Source of the DNA: Dromaius novaehollandiae | Lineage: Eukaryota > Chordata > Aves > Casuariiformes > Dromaiidae | Direction of reading: 5' to 3' | Length of the DNA: 64,000 nt | Assembly: GCF_036370855.1 (NCBI RefSeq) | Contig: NC_088102.1 | Coordinates: 65,171,601 to 65,235,600 of the forward strand | Part shown: positions 35,101 to 48,187 of the stretch, piece after piece | How the letters are laid out: each line of letters begins with the position of its first letter | How positions within the stretch are numbered: position 1 is the stretch's first letter | The notes under the pieces: model-generated | Databases searched by the model: none | Seen by the model: the letters and a program-made list of their open reading frames with translations, nothing else | What the model was told of the DNA's origin: nothing | Program-made: the position numbers and the translations under genes

Positions 35101-38100
35101 GCAAGGCTATCACAAGATATGGTGGAAAAGCCAGTTTATCCTTGGTCTATACATATGGATTATTCTGATATTAAGGGACACGGCAGCCCTTCACTGCAGC
35201 CCAGACTTGTAGAGATGCTCAGTGAAAAGTCAGTTACCCAAGCACTTTTGAAAACCTGCTCTGACGCCTCTCTCCATCTGCAGCTGCCCAAACACTTCTG
35301 AATATTTCTCCTAAAGAGACAGTAGAAGTAGAGGGATGGTTAATGGCTATGAGTATCTGAAGATATTAGCACTGAGAAAGGCAAAGAACAGTGCAAGGGG
35401 ACACACTGAGAAATGAGACGGTGAAACTGAACTCCGCAGAAGCACACAAACCTCAGGGCACGCAAGAGAAACGGAGGGGATATAACCTTAGCTTCCAGCT
35501 CTGCCAGGCTTTAAGGGCACTTCCTACCTCTTAGGCCCCAATCTGATAAACAGACAGAATAGTTGCTGCCTCCCATCCTTGCCCTGTCATTTCTGATTTG
35601 AGTGAAAACTTTCTGGGACACCAGCCCTCCCTTATCTCACACCTAACACTGGGGACCCTGCTGTCAGCTTGGCCTCTAAGGGCTAATACAATGCAAGCAG
35701 TACAGCAGCAGCAACAGATATTTAAGCTAATATGAAAATAATTAATGAATTACATAAAGGGATAACCTGGATGCCCAAGATTTTTTGGAACTGATTAAAC
35801 CTAGTTCACTGGTTTAATAAGATGTGCTGTTCACCACAGCCAATGCCCCGTAGTCTGAAAGAGCAGAACCACAAAGCATGAACTGACTCAGTCAGGGTCT
35901 GTTTTTACTAGATGACTACTGAAGCCTGCTCTGCTGTCCCCCACCCAAGGTTCCTAGCTCCCGTGAATCTACCGATGGTTAAAAGAGAACTGTTCACAAG
36001 GTTTCACCTGAAAGCTGGATCTTTACGGTGTCTGGGCAAAGAGGGCACTTAGTAGGTCAGCAGCCTTGCCTGTCTCTGCAGCCAAAGGTATCTAGATCTA
36101 GCATCAAATGACCTTTCAAGTTTTGTTCAGACACCAAAGGGAAAGTCGTGACTAAAAGAAGTTGGTAGCATCATCTTAACAAGGCAGAAGTTTGCTTTCA
36201 ACTCCAGGCACTGTTATTGCTTAACCATTCTGGATTCATGTACTACTAAGCAACAACATCCTTTGCTTTATGACAGTGGTTTTTTTAAAAAGAAAAACAG
36301 CACCGGGACCCTGTCCTGATCAGAACTACTCTTTTGGGCTTTCGCAAGCTGCAGGCCACTTCTACCTTCTTTGAAAAGCTGGCAGAGTAGCACATCATTT
36401 CAGAGCAGTAGCTTTGGCCCCTCACCGCAGAGAAGGGGAACACGGCACAGCAAGGCTACCAGCAGTCAGGTATGGAGCACAACGCAGACAGGATTACGAC
36501 TGGTCCAGGTCCTACTCCTCTCTCTTGGACGGGGCAGCACACAGAGGGCTGCCCAGAAAACACTTGGATTGGCACAGAATTGGTCTGCAGGAACACTGAG
36601 GCAGAGGCAAGCCAAAAGATTTCAGGGGGACTTCAGAGGCCTAGAAGGACACTGTGGTAGGAAGGCCTTGCGAATGAACAAAGTAAGACATGAGCGTGTA
36701 CTTTTTGTGGGCAGTCTCTCCCGTGCTGGGCCTGTCTCAGAGAGGCCCTCCTAGAAAAAGCTGGTATGAACAGGTCAGTGAGGTATAAACACATTTTGCA
36801 CTCAGAGACTATCGTCAGTGTTGCAAAAACCTGCAGCTATGATAAATGTTTTTCTTCTCCTCTGAAATCAAAGGGACTTATCCCAAAGTGATGTGTTAAA
36901 CATCAGCATAATCTGAGACAAGACCAGGAGTCAATATACTTTCTGAGCAGAGACAAGTTTGTTCCCTCAAATAAGCCATATAGAAAGTTATCAAATGGAA
37001 AAGAGACACAGAGCATTAGTGATACTTACCCAGAATACACATTTAGGAAAATATTCTACAAATACAGCGAATTTTTAAAACTCCACAGGATTTTTCTCGT
37101 ATGTCCCCTCTCTTACAGACAAAACCTTCTAGACAGATAATCAGCACCTGAGGATCGAGCACACGACTGACCCTGCTCAAAACTGGGTCAAGCTGATCAC
37201 GCGTTTTGCAAGGCAGCGCTCTGCCATGTGCAGCTGCTGAGAAACCTGTTGCATTGACACAGAGCAACTGTGGTAACACTCACCATGAAGGCTACAAGAA
37301 CTGTTTTTCAATTACATTATCCCCTCATAATTACTCTTGCTAAATGAATCCTTCTCTTCTCAGCCGTCTCATGCTCCAAGGGAAAGGGTGGTGTCAGAAT
37401 GAGAAGTCACGTGTCTTCTGGAGTAGGTCCCTTCACCGGAGAAGCCCCGGGAACATCAAGTGCCTCCAGAAGACGCCACAAGTCTGTTCCTGCTGCCAGG
37501 CTGCTAGTTCAGGGGTAACTCTTCTTCTTCTGTCTGGGTGGTGGGGTAGTTTTTTTTTTTTTAAAAAAATTGTTTTTTAAAAGCAATAGCTTGGCAGCAG
37601 AGTTTGAATCAGACAGGGGGTGCTGATGCTGTGCATACATGTTTGTAGATAAATGCACTGGAAATTTTTAGGCTGACAAGCATTAAAAACAAACTGTCAC
37701 ACCTCCAGATCTTCCCTTCCCTGGAGATCCACAGAAAAGAGACTCTCTTTTTTGCTATCTGTGAAACAGAATCAACATAAACTTTCTGCCTTATGTCTCC
37801 TCTTTCCCCCGCCTCCAGAAAACTGGGTCTCCATGGGAGACAGGTAAAATATGTAAGGATTCAATTAACCTATCACATCTTTTCAGAGACAGCAGAAGTC
37901 CTGTCCACCATTCCTGTGAGGAGGCCAGTTTGAAAAAAAAAAAAAAAATAATGCAGTACAAGGGCTAAGTGCTCCAAAGCTTGGGGAGAGACAGCATCAG
38001 AGGGTGATTTTGTTCAGCTGGCCACAATGGATAAAGTAAGAGCCAAAGAAAGGCAGGACAAGAACGATCTGCAGAGTTATTAATCGTCTATTGAAAGATA

Positions 38101-38675
38101 AGATTAACTACCTGAACACTGCAGGAGTGAAGGAGAGAGAATCAGTCAGCCCTAAAGTCTTCTCAATCCCATCAAGGTCCTCAGTGTCAATGACCCCTTC
38201 TCCCAGTGTGGTAGGAGAAAATGCTCTAATCTCTGAGAAAGTCATTTCCCAACATCACTACTGGGATATAAACCTCCTTGGCCATCCTCTGGGCTTCGCT
38301 AGGCGCAGCCATCCCCCTTTCCAACCAGAAGCGTTTGCCCAAGGCCAGAATACAGCCACTCAAAGCTTTTTCAAAAAAGGCATAAAGTGTTAAATCTCTG
38401 AACAAAACAGGTTTAATACGATTTAATACTAAGCCTGCCTTAATCATAATTACTTTCTTCAGAATTGACTGCTGCAAATCCTAATCGCAACCCTCTGCCT
38501 TTCTGTTAATTAACTGCTGCAGACAAGTTACATCTTTAAGAATTGTATGGCATTTAGCCAGACACTACAGAAGTTGCAGGGAAGAGCGAAGATGAACATC
38601 GTGCAGTTCTTTAAAACTACTGAAAAGGTCTAATTTTTGCCAGAAGTAGTACTGAACAGAGACAGTTATGGTGGA

Positions 38676-38701
38676 CATCTCCAGGTCACATCCTGGAGAT
38701 G
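38676..38701. repeat. Short perfect inverted repeat
   Basis: CATCTCCAGG and CCTGGAGATG form a 10-bp perfect stem with a 6-nt loop. No U-rich tract or gene is attached; probably chance. Confidence 0.8.
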
Positions 38702-40919
38702 ACCTCAAGGTCTGCTTGTCCTTTTTTCTAGTGAAGTTGCATCCTCTGCCTTGGTGAAGTGAAGAACTAACATACAGAGAGAGTGGGACCTACTAAAGGT
38801 CAAAAACCACGTTTCCTTCTGCATCACTTTTCCTAGGTATAACCCTGTATATATCCATATTGTCTACCACAGACAGACGCATTGAGCTCAGGCTCACATG
38901 TGAGCTAGCAGGACTTGAGCTAGCTGTGACCCAAAAGCCATGCACAATGTTTGTAAGACATTGAGCCAGTCTTAATCTTCTTACCCTCTTCAGCCCTACA
39001 AGCCCCAACACCAACAAGAGTCTCCTTAGCGCTCTCCAGGGAGCAGTAAGAGCAGATCATTCCCAGTTTGGTGTGCCTGGACTTTGAAGCGGTCCTTAGA
39101 CAGCAGGTTCACGGCTGTCTTTTCCTGTTCCTGGACTGGAGAAGTTCTCCTCTCGCCACAACCATGCTTTTAGAACCACTTAATGCACTTCCCATGGGCA
39201 CTATATGCAAAGAGGATACAACTAGAGTGAGACTCTGCCATCTTTTATGGATAAGGAATTGATCACCATCTCCCTTTTCTCCCCTTCTACTAGCAACTAA
39301 AGTGGTGCCCACATTTAGCACTCAGATTATTACAATTTATGATATAGCACCCCAAAAGATTTTCTGATGTGACTGTCATTTAACCCACATCTGCTTGCCG
39401 TGCTAACCTCATTTTACTCGATGCACAGTCATCTTCTTTACCATATGTCAAATCAGACAGCATAACGATTTGTTTTCCCAGATAGGTTTTACAGATCTTC
39501 CCATATTCTGCTTACACATTATGGATCCCCCTCATATATTAATGCCTAAAAAACTACTGGTCTGAAAATGCTTCTGACTGATTTTCTTCTCTTTATTTTT
39601 AATATTTATAGAACATTAATCATGAGGGAATCTAAACAGCAGCACTCTCTTCCATTCACTTTCTGCTCCTCATTTTCCCATCCTATGCCTTTTCTCACTT
39701 AAAGAAGGAGATAACCTATCACTATGTTTTAGGTCATTTGCCTAAGTGCTGGAAGGTAAACAGCTCAGAATCCCCAAAACTTCTGAAAATGTATGCATCT
39801 GAAAACCGCAGCTTTCAGTGAATGAATCCTTTCATTTGCCAACTTCTATGAACCAGGGCCGTTTATCCACCTTTCGTCAGATTAAGGCTGGACACCATCC
39901 TGTGCTATGCTCAGAATGATCTCCAAGATGCATCTAGAAGTCTTGGTGCAATAATTTAGTTACTGGACAGGGGACCCTGTCTCCATGAGGATTTAGCATT
40001 CAGTTAACTCTACTGCGTCACTGGGTTTTGATCTTCTTAGTATTACTGAGAAGTTGCTGAACAATGAAAACATTTCATTCATAAACATTGAATAAACAAC
40101 AAGAGAAAAAGGGGAAAAATATCCAGCAAACAATGTAAGTCACAGATTCATTGAAAATGTTCACAAATAGTTTTTTCCAATTAAAAGTGCAAGAATCAGT
40201 CAGGCAAATTACCTACTCTGAATGAGTCAGCCAGCTGCAGTATCAATAACCTTTAAGCACGCTTATTTTGAAAAGCCAGAGATGCTGTGTAAATCCACTG
40301 GAGCACATGTGGCCGACAGACCATTCACTGTTTGTGTATTTGCTTTGGACTGTTTAAGGAAATAGTATTAGCCCTTTCATTTCAGACAGGTAATATTTTT
40401 TCTTTTGATCAAAGCTAAATAAAATCACAAGTGATATGAGTTAGGTGCTGCTCTGAGCAAACAGGGCGTAGTTTTTCCTAACAACACCTTTGCAAGCTTT
40501 TTATGAAAGGTTTGTTAAGATGCTGTTGGGGCAAGAGAAACCTTGTTCTGATTTGTTTTCACCACTGAATATGTTATCACAAACTTAATAATAGCTACAC
40601 TCCAATTAAAACTGCTGTCAGATTGGGAACCAAAATCCCCAAAGGGCTGTCTGTGCTACAGCTCTTTGCTCTAACTGCTCTGGAATTAGTGGGTATAGAA
40701 GTGCTAGTAACAAGCCTCCATATATATTTTTTTTAATCTGCTCAGTGTTGACCTAGTCGCCTCAAGTTAAATCGAATTAGCCTTAGGCCGCAGAAAGCTC
40801 CAGAAATGGCTCATGAAAATGCTCATGAAATTAGATTAAACTGATGTCTTTCCAATCTGGGTAAAGGTGGCAAATAAAATAGGCAATGCCTGAGGAAAGT
40901 GACCCTGGCTACGTCTTTC

Positions 40920-41165
40920 TTAACAAGGAGTGCAGTGCGCTACGAGCAGATTGAGAGCGCAGGAGCCGTGCTGACGAGCAGACCTCTGCGCGAGACCCGT
41001 GCCGGGGGCTTTCGTCAAGCTCATCAGCAGCGAGGTGCTCTGGACTCAACGCCCTTGAACAGTTATGGTGCATTTCGGGAAGGCAGCTCTTGGTTTACTG
41101 TCACCCAAAAGCCATCCGGTTCAGGTGCTCAAAGATGACCTTACAACGCGAACCAGAGCACAGCG
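40920..41165. other. CpG-dense patch in intergenic DNA
   Basis: About 16 CpG dinucleotides in roughly 245 bp, in surroundings where CpG is rare. An open frame of 79 codons covers it on the plus strand but resembles nothing known. It could be an unmethylated enhancer, a small promoter or a GC-rich repeat. Confidence 0.5.
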
Positions 41166-44100
41166 AGAGGGAATGACTGGCAGAGTCACTTCAAAATCCC
41201 ACCCCTGATCTGAGGAAGGATGCTCATACTCACAGCCCCAGAAAGCAACATTTCACTCTCAAAACACAAATGGAAAACACAAGACCAGGTAAAGGGACAG
41301 CAGAGCTGCAGGGAGTGACAGAGTTGTGGTCCCATGGAAGTCAGCAAAAATTCCCCTTGTTACTACAGCAAACAGAATTCAGTCTGGCAGCAACTGTGAA
41401 TCCAGGACTGGAGAAAGCACGTGGAAAACTTGACAAATTGATCCACATAAATGCAAAATGCTAACATGAATATGAAAGGTAAAGCACCCAAAAAGAAGAG
41501 AACAGTGTCTGAGTGTCATAGGCAAACCTAGTTACCAGCACGGAAAACACCTACTCTTAGCAGTCAGAGTAACGTGGCACCCACAGCCAGGGATTACTTC
41601 TATTTCCCAATACTTTTCCATCCTTTAAACACAAAGTGTAGTAGAAGTACACCCCATTCATTGAAGAACCACCCCATTACCACTATTTCTACTATATTAT
41701 CATTTCTACTTAATAACCTCAGGAATTATCCAGTTCTTTCACATCACAGGCAAACACAAAGCAAAATAGTGAAATGCGTAAATAAGCCTGCTGATAAGAG
41801 AAGCTACTGAGTGTTTGCTAACCTCAGCCTGTTGGCCTAATTAGTATAACAGCAGCATGTTTTGCATCCACGGTGAGGTAGAAAAAGCTTACAAAGGGGA
41901 AAGCTTTGTACTTGTTAATGATATGAGTAAGCACAGCTCAGAAAGCAATTCCGCAGACTTTGATCCACTCAGAAGCGCGAAAGAGAGCTCTTTAGGCACT
42001 TCTGACAAAACAGGCTTACCATGAACATATGCCAGTATTCAGCCTCTACCATGTTCATATTCATTTAGGAAGCTTATCTGACATTAAAATTGTTTAATGT
42101 AAAAAACAGAAAGACTGCAATCGATATATTTTGCACATCTTAAAAACAGCAAGGTCAAGAGAAATCAAGAACTGACTCTTTAAGGTCCAAACAATCACAG
42201 AAGACTTTGGGTCTGCCTATTAAAACAGTTTTTGCATTCCCTTCCTCTCCTTGCTATAAATAATCAGCCTTTCTGAAACAGAAGATATGGCAGGATTTTT
42301 CTTTTTTAACCAGTCTTTTATGTTGCATTGGTGTTTCAGAGTGAAATGAGCTTGGAGAACTGTTCTCAGTGTGGGAACTTCTCACTGCCTGTCCCTCACT
42401 CCCCAAAAAATCCTGGTATTCACACTACGAAGGTCAAATACTGATCTAAACACTAACACCAACCCCTGGTCAGCATGAACAAAGCAAATGAAATCACAGT
42501 TATCTTCTGCTATAAGAAAAGAAAAACGGCATGCAGTGTAAAATGATTAATTCACAGCAGAGACTTTAAACACTGGCAATTGCAAAATGTTCAACCTTAG
42601 AGCTGTAAAACACATCATCATTGCCAACATTAGCAAAGACCGTTCATCTTGCTGTATTCTCATGACAGCCGTTTTTTTCTGTCTGAGTCTCTGTTATCTG
42701 ATTAGATTTTAGCTCCCATTACAGTTGGGACAATTTTGCAATGGGGCAAAATTAATTGGTTTGCATCAAAGAAAGGCTCCTTGAAACGTAACACTAATGA
42801 GCTTCATCTGCCTGATTAGAGAGCTTTGCTTTTAGTAACACTTGGAGCAAAATTTTGTTTCCGAGAAATATTATATAATATTATAAGAATATTCAAGGCT
42901 AAAAGCATTAGCTGAACAATAACCAGGATAATGGACAAAAGATTAGGCTGGTAAACTGTGAGCAGATGCATAGCTGTGAATACTGACAAGAGGCTGCAAG
43001 TGCAGACCAAAACAGGTGAACAAAGATGCAACAAAGATGCGTGTGCGCCAACAGAGCTCGGTGCAACGCACAGCAGTATATTCAGAGAGCTGCCCATCAC
43101 TAAACCTCGCATCTACCCACATCATCTTTTGGAATTAAATGGAAGAGGGTTGAGGAAGGACAGAGTACTAATTTTTAGAAATGAAAGATGGAATAAAGGT
43201 TCATTTTAGGTCAGTCAAACTAATTTTTAATACTTGGCAAACGACCTGGGACAAATTATTAGTTTATTTTTAAATTTGATTTTTATGGTTGAGAACCATA
43301 ATCAATTTTGGTTTTAATTTGATAGAAGAATGGCTGCAGGGAACAATGGGCATTAAATAGATTTGGTATTTCTTGACTTTACTAAGCTTTTTCACACTGT
43401 CCCCTTTCTCTCACTCTATGAATGTAAGCAAATAAAAAAATATAGTTTAGAATGAATTTGCTGGTAGGAAGGTGCCAATCTGCCTGAAAAATCACATGCT
43501 AAAAGTAATTATCAGAGATTTTCTGATCACTTGGGCAAAGCACATCATAAATGACATCTGTATAGACATTTTCAATATCATTCGCCCATACTTCCTGCAA
43601 ATGAAAAACATATAATGTAAGTGCAGGTAGCAGAATAAGGGAGATATCTTTCCTGTGATTAAATTTTCCTCTATAAGTCTCCTCAGCACATATACAAGAC
43701 TAGAAGTGAGGACACCTTGTTAGCAGAGTGAAGGCCTAATTTGCTGATTGGAACACTTCATTTGAGAGAAGGGAGAAAGTCCAAGTTTGGGCAAAAACAT
43801 GCTTTTACGCAACACTTCTTTTGTGGCCATACTCAGACTTCGGGAAATTTTCTAGCCACAAAATCCTGAGCTGAGGGCCAGCGATCGTCCTGCTCGACTG
43901 CCAGCTGAAGGGAGAGGTCAGCCGGTGAGAGTTTGTGGCCTGAGAACAGCTTTCATCAGTATCACAGAAAGTACTTGAATTGCATTACTCTCAAAAACAC
44001 ACACTTGAATTCAGCCGGACAAATAGTTGGACAGTACAACCGAATGGGCAGTAACTTCTGGGTGGGGAAAGACTTAAGTCAGGTCTGCTGCTGGGCACAC

Positions 44101-47100
44101 AGGATGGCAGAACCACACCGCAAGGCACAGAGAGGTTAACTGACTTACGGTGGTTAAATACGAAGCCTCTGGAGTAGCCGAGAACTGAATTCAAATCTCT
44201 TTTTAGCTTTCTTGTGCTTTGATAAGGCTTCCACTCAATCACTACCACTTTTCGTCAAAATGATCTTGACCTGTAACAGGCAACACTGAAACCATAACAG
44301 TTTTATCCTTTTGCCAACCTATCACAGGGATTTAAATTCAAAAAACTAATTTCAAACACCCATGTGTCCTCTTCCTCTGATCCTATGAACATGCTGCACC
44401 TGTGCATAATGTTTCTCCACTAGCCTTCTGTGACAGGTCAACAAAAAAGACTATTCCTGTTATTTATAGGCTTTTGGTTATCTCTCAGAAGAAGAAAAAG
44501 GGACCAGGGCATGTCTGGGAAGGAAAAAGCTTTGTTTAATTTAATTAAGTTTACTTCTTTCAAGTCTAAATAAACTCTGGATTCGGCAGAACTACTGGTT
44601 AATTAAATCACAAAAGCAGTTCCTTTCCCTGTAAGGGCAACTACATCACACTGTGCCATATGCGACGTGTTCTTCCATTGAAATTCTCTCAAATTTTAAC
44701 GCCGTAAATACGAAAGAAGTCCACCACACCGAGGATGCCACTGTACTCGGAGGCGATCTCCTAATACAGAAGCCGACAGCTGTAGAGCAGCCCCATGATT
44801 ATTTTCAACACAGTCACCCAGTCCATTGCTTTTGGTGGGAATGTCAACATTTCCATGGAGACTTGTGTTTCATTAACTGCAACCATCTTATCTTGCAGTA
44901 AACATGTACATGGCCCTGGGGGACGGCGGTGACATACAAAAGAGCAATTGGTTCACACTGAGGTCTAACCAAAGCCCATTGAACCTGACAGGGATGTATC
45001 AGAAAGCAGCCAGACCCAGTCCTCCCTCCAGGTAAAACAAACAAGGAATCTCTTCTCACTCTCCTCCCACAAATTGCACATATATTTGAGGGTCAGCTCC
45101 AGATCCACTGGTGAAAGTTAGGGAATAATGTTCCAATAAAAGACCTGATTCTGATCCCTAAGTTCCTCCCTGGAGAGCACTGTTCACAGAGAAGCAAGCT
45201 GTGTGGGCCCCAAAAGTCACCCCGTACCAACGCTTTACAAACGCTGTGCCGGACGCTGTCCTTACCGACCTGCTCCAGAGTCGGTGGAGGCTGCAGAAGC
45301 TGAAAGGCTGCAAGAAATTTGCCTCTCCGGGCTACACCTGGCTGCTCTCGTTGTTTGTCCCTCGTTCTCGTAAACATAAGCAGTACGCAGGAATTGACTC
45401 GTGCAACTCCAGCCCCACTCAGGTGGCAACTCCATGCCAACATCTCCCACATCCATCTCTTCCCTCCCGTCAGGAGTTGTCAAATCCTCACCAACAGGAG
45501 GAAAAAGATAAATCGTCCCTTCATTTGTACTTGGAACTTTCCCACACAAACAGCTCATGTTGCTCAGAGCTGATATGTCCATGGTCCCTGAAAGATTTTT
45601 GTTGGACCTACATCATTTTATACTTCATAGGCAATTTCCCACGTTTCTTTTTTTGCCCTTCCTAAGTGTCCCATCTACAGAGCCCACAAAGCTTGAGTCC
45701 TTCCTTCTTCTTGCATGTTTTCACCACTCATTTTTCCCTTTCCCACTACTTCAGCCTCTTCTACCCACTGCTTTTCTTCCTCCCATTCCGCCATTCTAGC
45801 AGCCTCATCCCAAATGACAAAATGGAGTCATTCAGCAATTTTGTTTATTCCCACCTAAGCAGAAGTGTTGCTCCTTCCTCTCTATGCTTTTACATCATGA
45901 AATCAAAATCTCGACTAATCAGGCTGGGACGAACTCAAAATATCTTCTCACAGCCCTTGTGCCCAGCCTTCCTGTTGACTGATGAGGAAACACTCAGATG
46001 TTGAATATGAGAGTTTGTGCAATACAGAGGATTTTTAATGGGAGAAAAAAAGAAACCTTTGACATCACTGGCTAATTGTAATTTGCTGCACTAAAATACA
46101 ACACTGTGGCTATATTATAGAGCAGGATAAAAGTGTGCACGTATCTTCCTGTGTGCTTCAATATCCTCCTATTGACAGAAGATAGGATGACTGGGCTACG
46201 ACTGGAGACCAGGAAATGATTTTTGTGATTTCATTAGAGTAATTGACAAAAGCGTTTCCTTTCTATGGAAGGTTAACAGATGGCTTGTTAATGTTACAAC
46301 TTCTTTAAATAGGGCTGTCACCAAAAGTGATGTCCATGACAGCAAAAAAAATATTGATACAAGCTCACTGCAAAATTAAAACAGAGCTTATATAATCTAA
46401 AGCACAATGCTACCATCACTGCTACACAGAAGAGTGTCTAGGTGCATTTGCTTTTCTGAGGTTTCCCTGGAAATTGGATGGAGGGACATCAATTTTTGGA
46501 GTGCCAACAACATGGGACTTCAGTTATTACATGCATAAACCTGCAGTCAGTCAGTCACCATGCCCACTGCACACTCTGTGACATGGATGTAAGAGGGTGT
46601 TATACCCAGGCTTGGATTTTAATCCTAACAGAATGTATTAACCATACAGAATTTTTAATCTTGGGTAGATATGCTTTCATATAAAATTGCTGAAGTGATG
46701 CAGAATTGCAGATTTGTAGTTGTAGTGACTGGTATTGCAGACTGAGCAAGACTTTGTCCTCGTCAAGTAAAAAGAGAGGGGCATCATGTGGGCCCCTTCC
46801 CCTGGATACCTGACTAGTTAGCAAAACGGGGAGTACGCTGCATTCTGCTGGGCTCCTCTCAGAGCAGTGCACAACACGAGCATCAGCCCTTCAGGGCTCT
46901 GCTTTCAGATCTCACCTCTGGCCAGGTGCAAGGCAGGAGCATGCAAAAACCTGAAACTGCCTTACCTCCGTCACAAAACAGCTCTGCTCCTTCATGCCTC
47001 TGCCAGCCATCCAAACCTGAGGAAATTAAGCAGCACTAGTTCAGTTACTCGCCATGGTGTTTAGACTTCACTTTAAACGAACTTGTCTCATTTCCGTGTG

Positions 47101-47504
47101 ATCAGGAAAAACTACAAAGAACATTCAGCTTTGAAAATATAAATTATAATCAACTTTGGACCTAATCAGTATGTGACTGCACATTAGATATTCTATATGG
47201 ACAAAATTAATACTCTGACATTCTCACTGATATTTAATGTTTTTTTTCCTTCAACATTACAACTACTCAGTATTTTTCTCCTTTGCCATAATTCTTCTAG
47301 TTTTTTTCCTTTTCTATTTCTTTCTCAGGTATCCCTTCTGCATCTCTTTTCTTTCTCTGGTATCACTGCCTTAATTCGATAAGCTCTTCACCACATCTTA
47401 CTTCCATCACCTTTTCAAGCAATTTTATTCGCATTAATCCATGTATAAAATTAAGCTCTCAGACTTTTCTGTTGCCCATCATTAAGACCTCCAGCTAACT
47501 CAGA

Positions 47505-47690
47505 GTGAGAAAAAGTGAGCGAGAAAGAGCACAACAAAGCAAGCAAGAGAGCAAGAGCGAGCCAGAACGAGAGAGCACGAGAAAGAGCAAGAGTGAGAAA
47601 GCAAGAGAGCAAGAGTGCAGGACAGAAAGAGAGCAAAAGAGAACAAAAGAGCAAACAAGAGCAAGAAAGAGAGCATGACAGAGAAAGAAG
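47505..47690 (+). repeat. Polypurine (GA-rich) tract
   Basis: Roughly 185 bp of imperfect GAGCAAGA- and GAGAAAGA-like units, almost pyrimidine-free on the plus strand apart from scattered C and T. It yields low-complexity open frames on both strands (Arg/Glu/Lys-rich one way, Leu/Ser-rich the other), which I do not regard as genes. Confidence 0.85.
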
Positions 47691-48074
47691 GTCAATGGGT
47701 TTTCCCCAGGGTTTCTTGAGTTACTTCAGCTTACTTCACTTCATAATAACTCTAAAGGAAATCTTTTGTTTTACCACTTTTAGCTTTTTATAATGCACGG
47801 CACTGAAATGTATTCTTGTAAAGAGTAGAGGTAAATCATATAATTAGGGAGGGGAAAAAAAATGAGGAATAACAACCGTATTTCCCATTGCAAAACCTCC
47901 GTCGATAGCTGTTTGAAATAGCCTGGTTTATTTTACCAACCTTGTGATGTCAGGTTCACTTAGCACACGCCTTGTCAGCTGCGAACCGAGGGCACACCAA
48001 CCAGTACGACTGACGCATACGGCCCTGGCATGGCAGGCAGCACACAGCTGCTCGCTGCTCTTGTTTGCCTTCAC

Positions 48075-48187
48075 CTGAAGGATTTTTGAGAGATTGTATA
48101 ATATTACAGCAGACTGGTCCATGCCCAAGGTTTTGCAGGTTCCTCCTCTCTCATTGAGTTTGGCAGAGCATGTTGATTTTATCATAT
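48075..48187 (-). other. Exon-like segment with strong splice sites
   Basis: A long pyrimidine tract ends TTTTTTGTTCTAG|AT, followed by 113 nt with one open frame (MIKSTCSAKLNERGGT through VILYNLSKILQ) and a donor CAG|GTGAAG. No homologue is recognised. It could be an exon of a non-coding RNA, an upstream alternative TPH1 leader exon, or chance. Confidence 0.3.

Noticed and set aside
38676-38701. 10-bp inverted repeat as a structured RNA or terminator
   Set aside because: Stem short, no associated transcript or motif; such hairpins are expected by chance in 64 kb.
45201-45665. Plus-strand open frame of 154 codons, with overlapping minus-strand frames of 106-119 codons
   Set aside because: Both strands are open over the same stretch, no family is recognised, and no clear splice or promoter context supports either.
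47451-47793. Arg/Glu/Lys-rich and Leu/Ser-rich open frames
   Set aside because: Products of the polypurine tract on opposite strands; low complexity, no homology.
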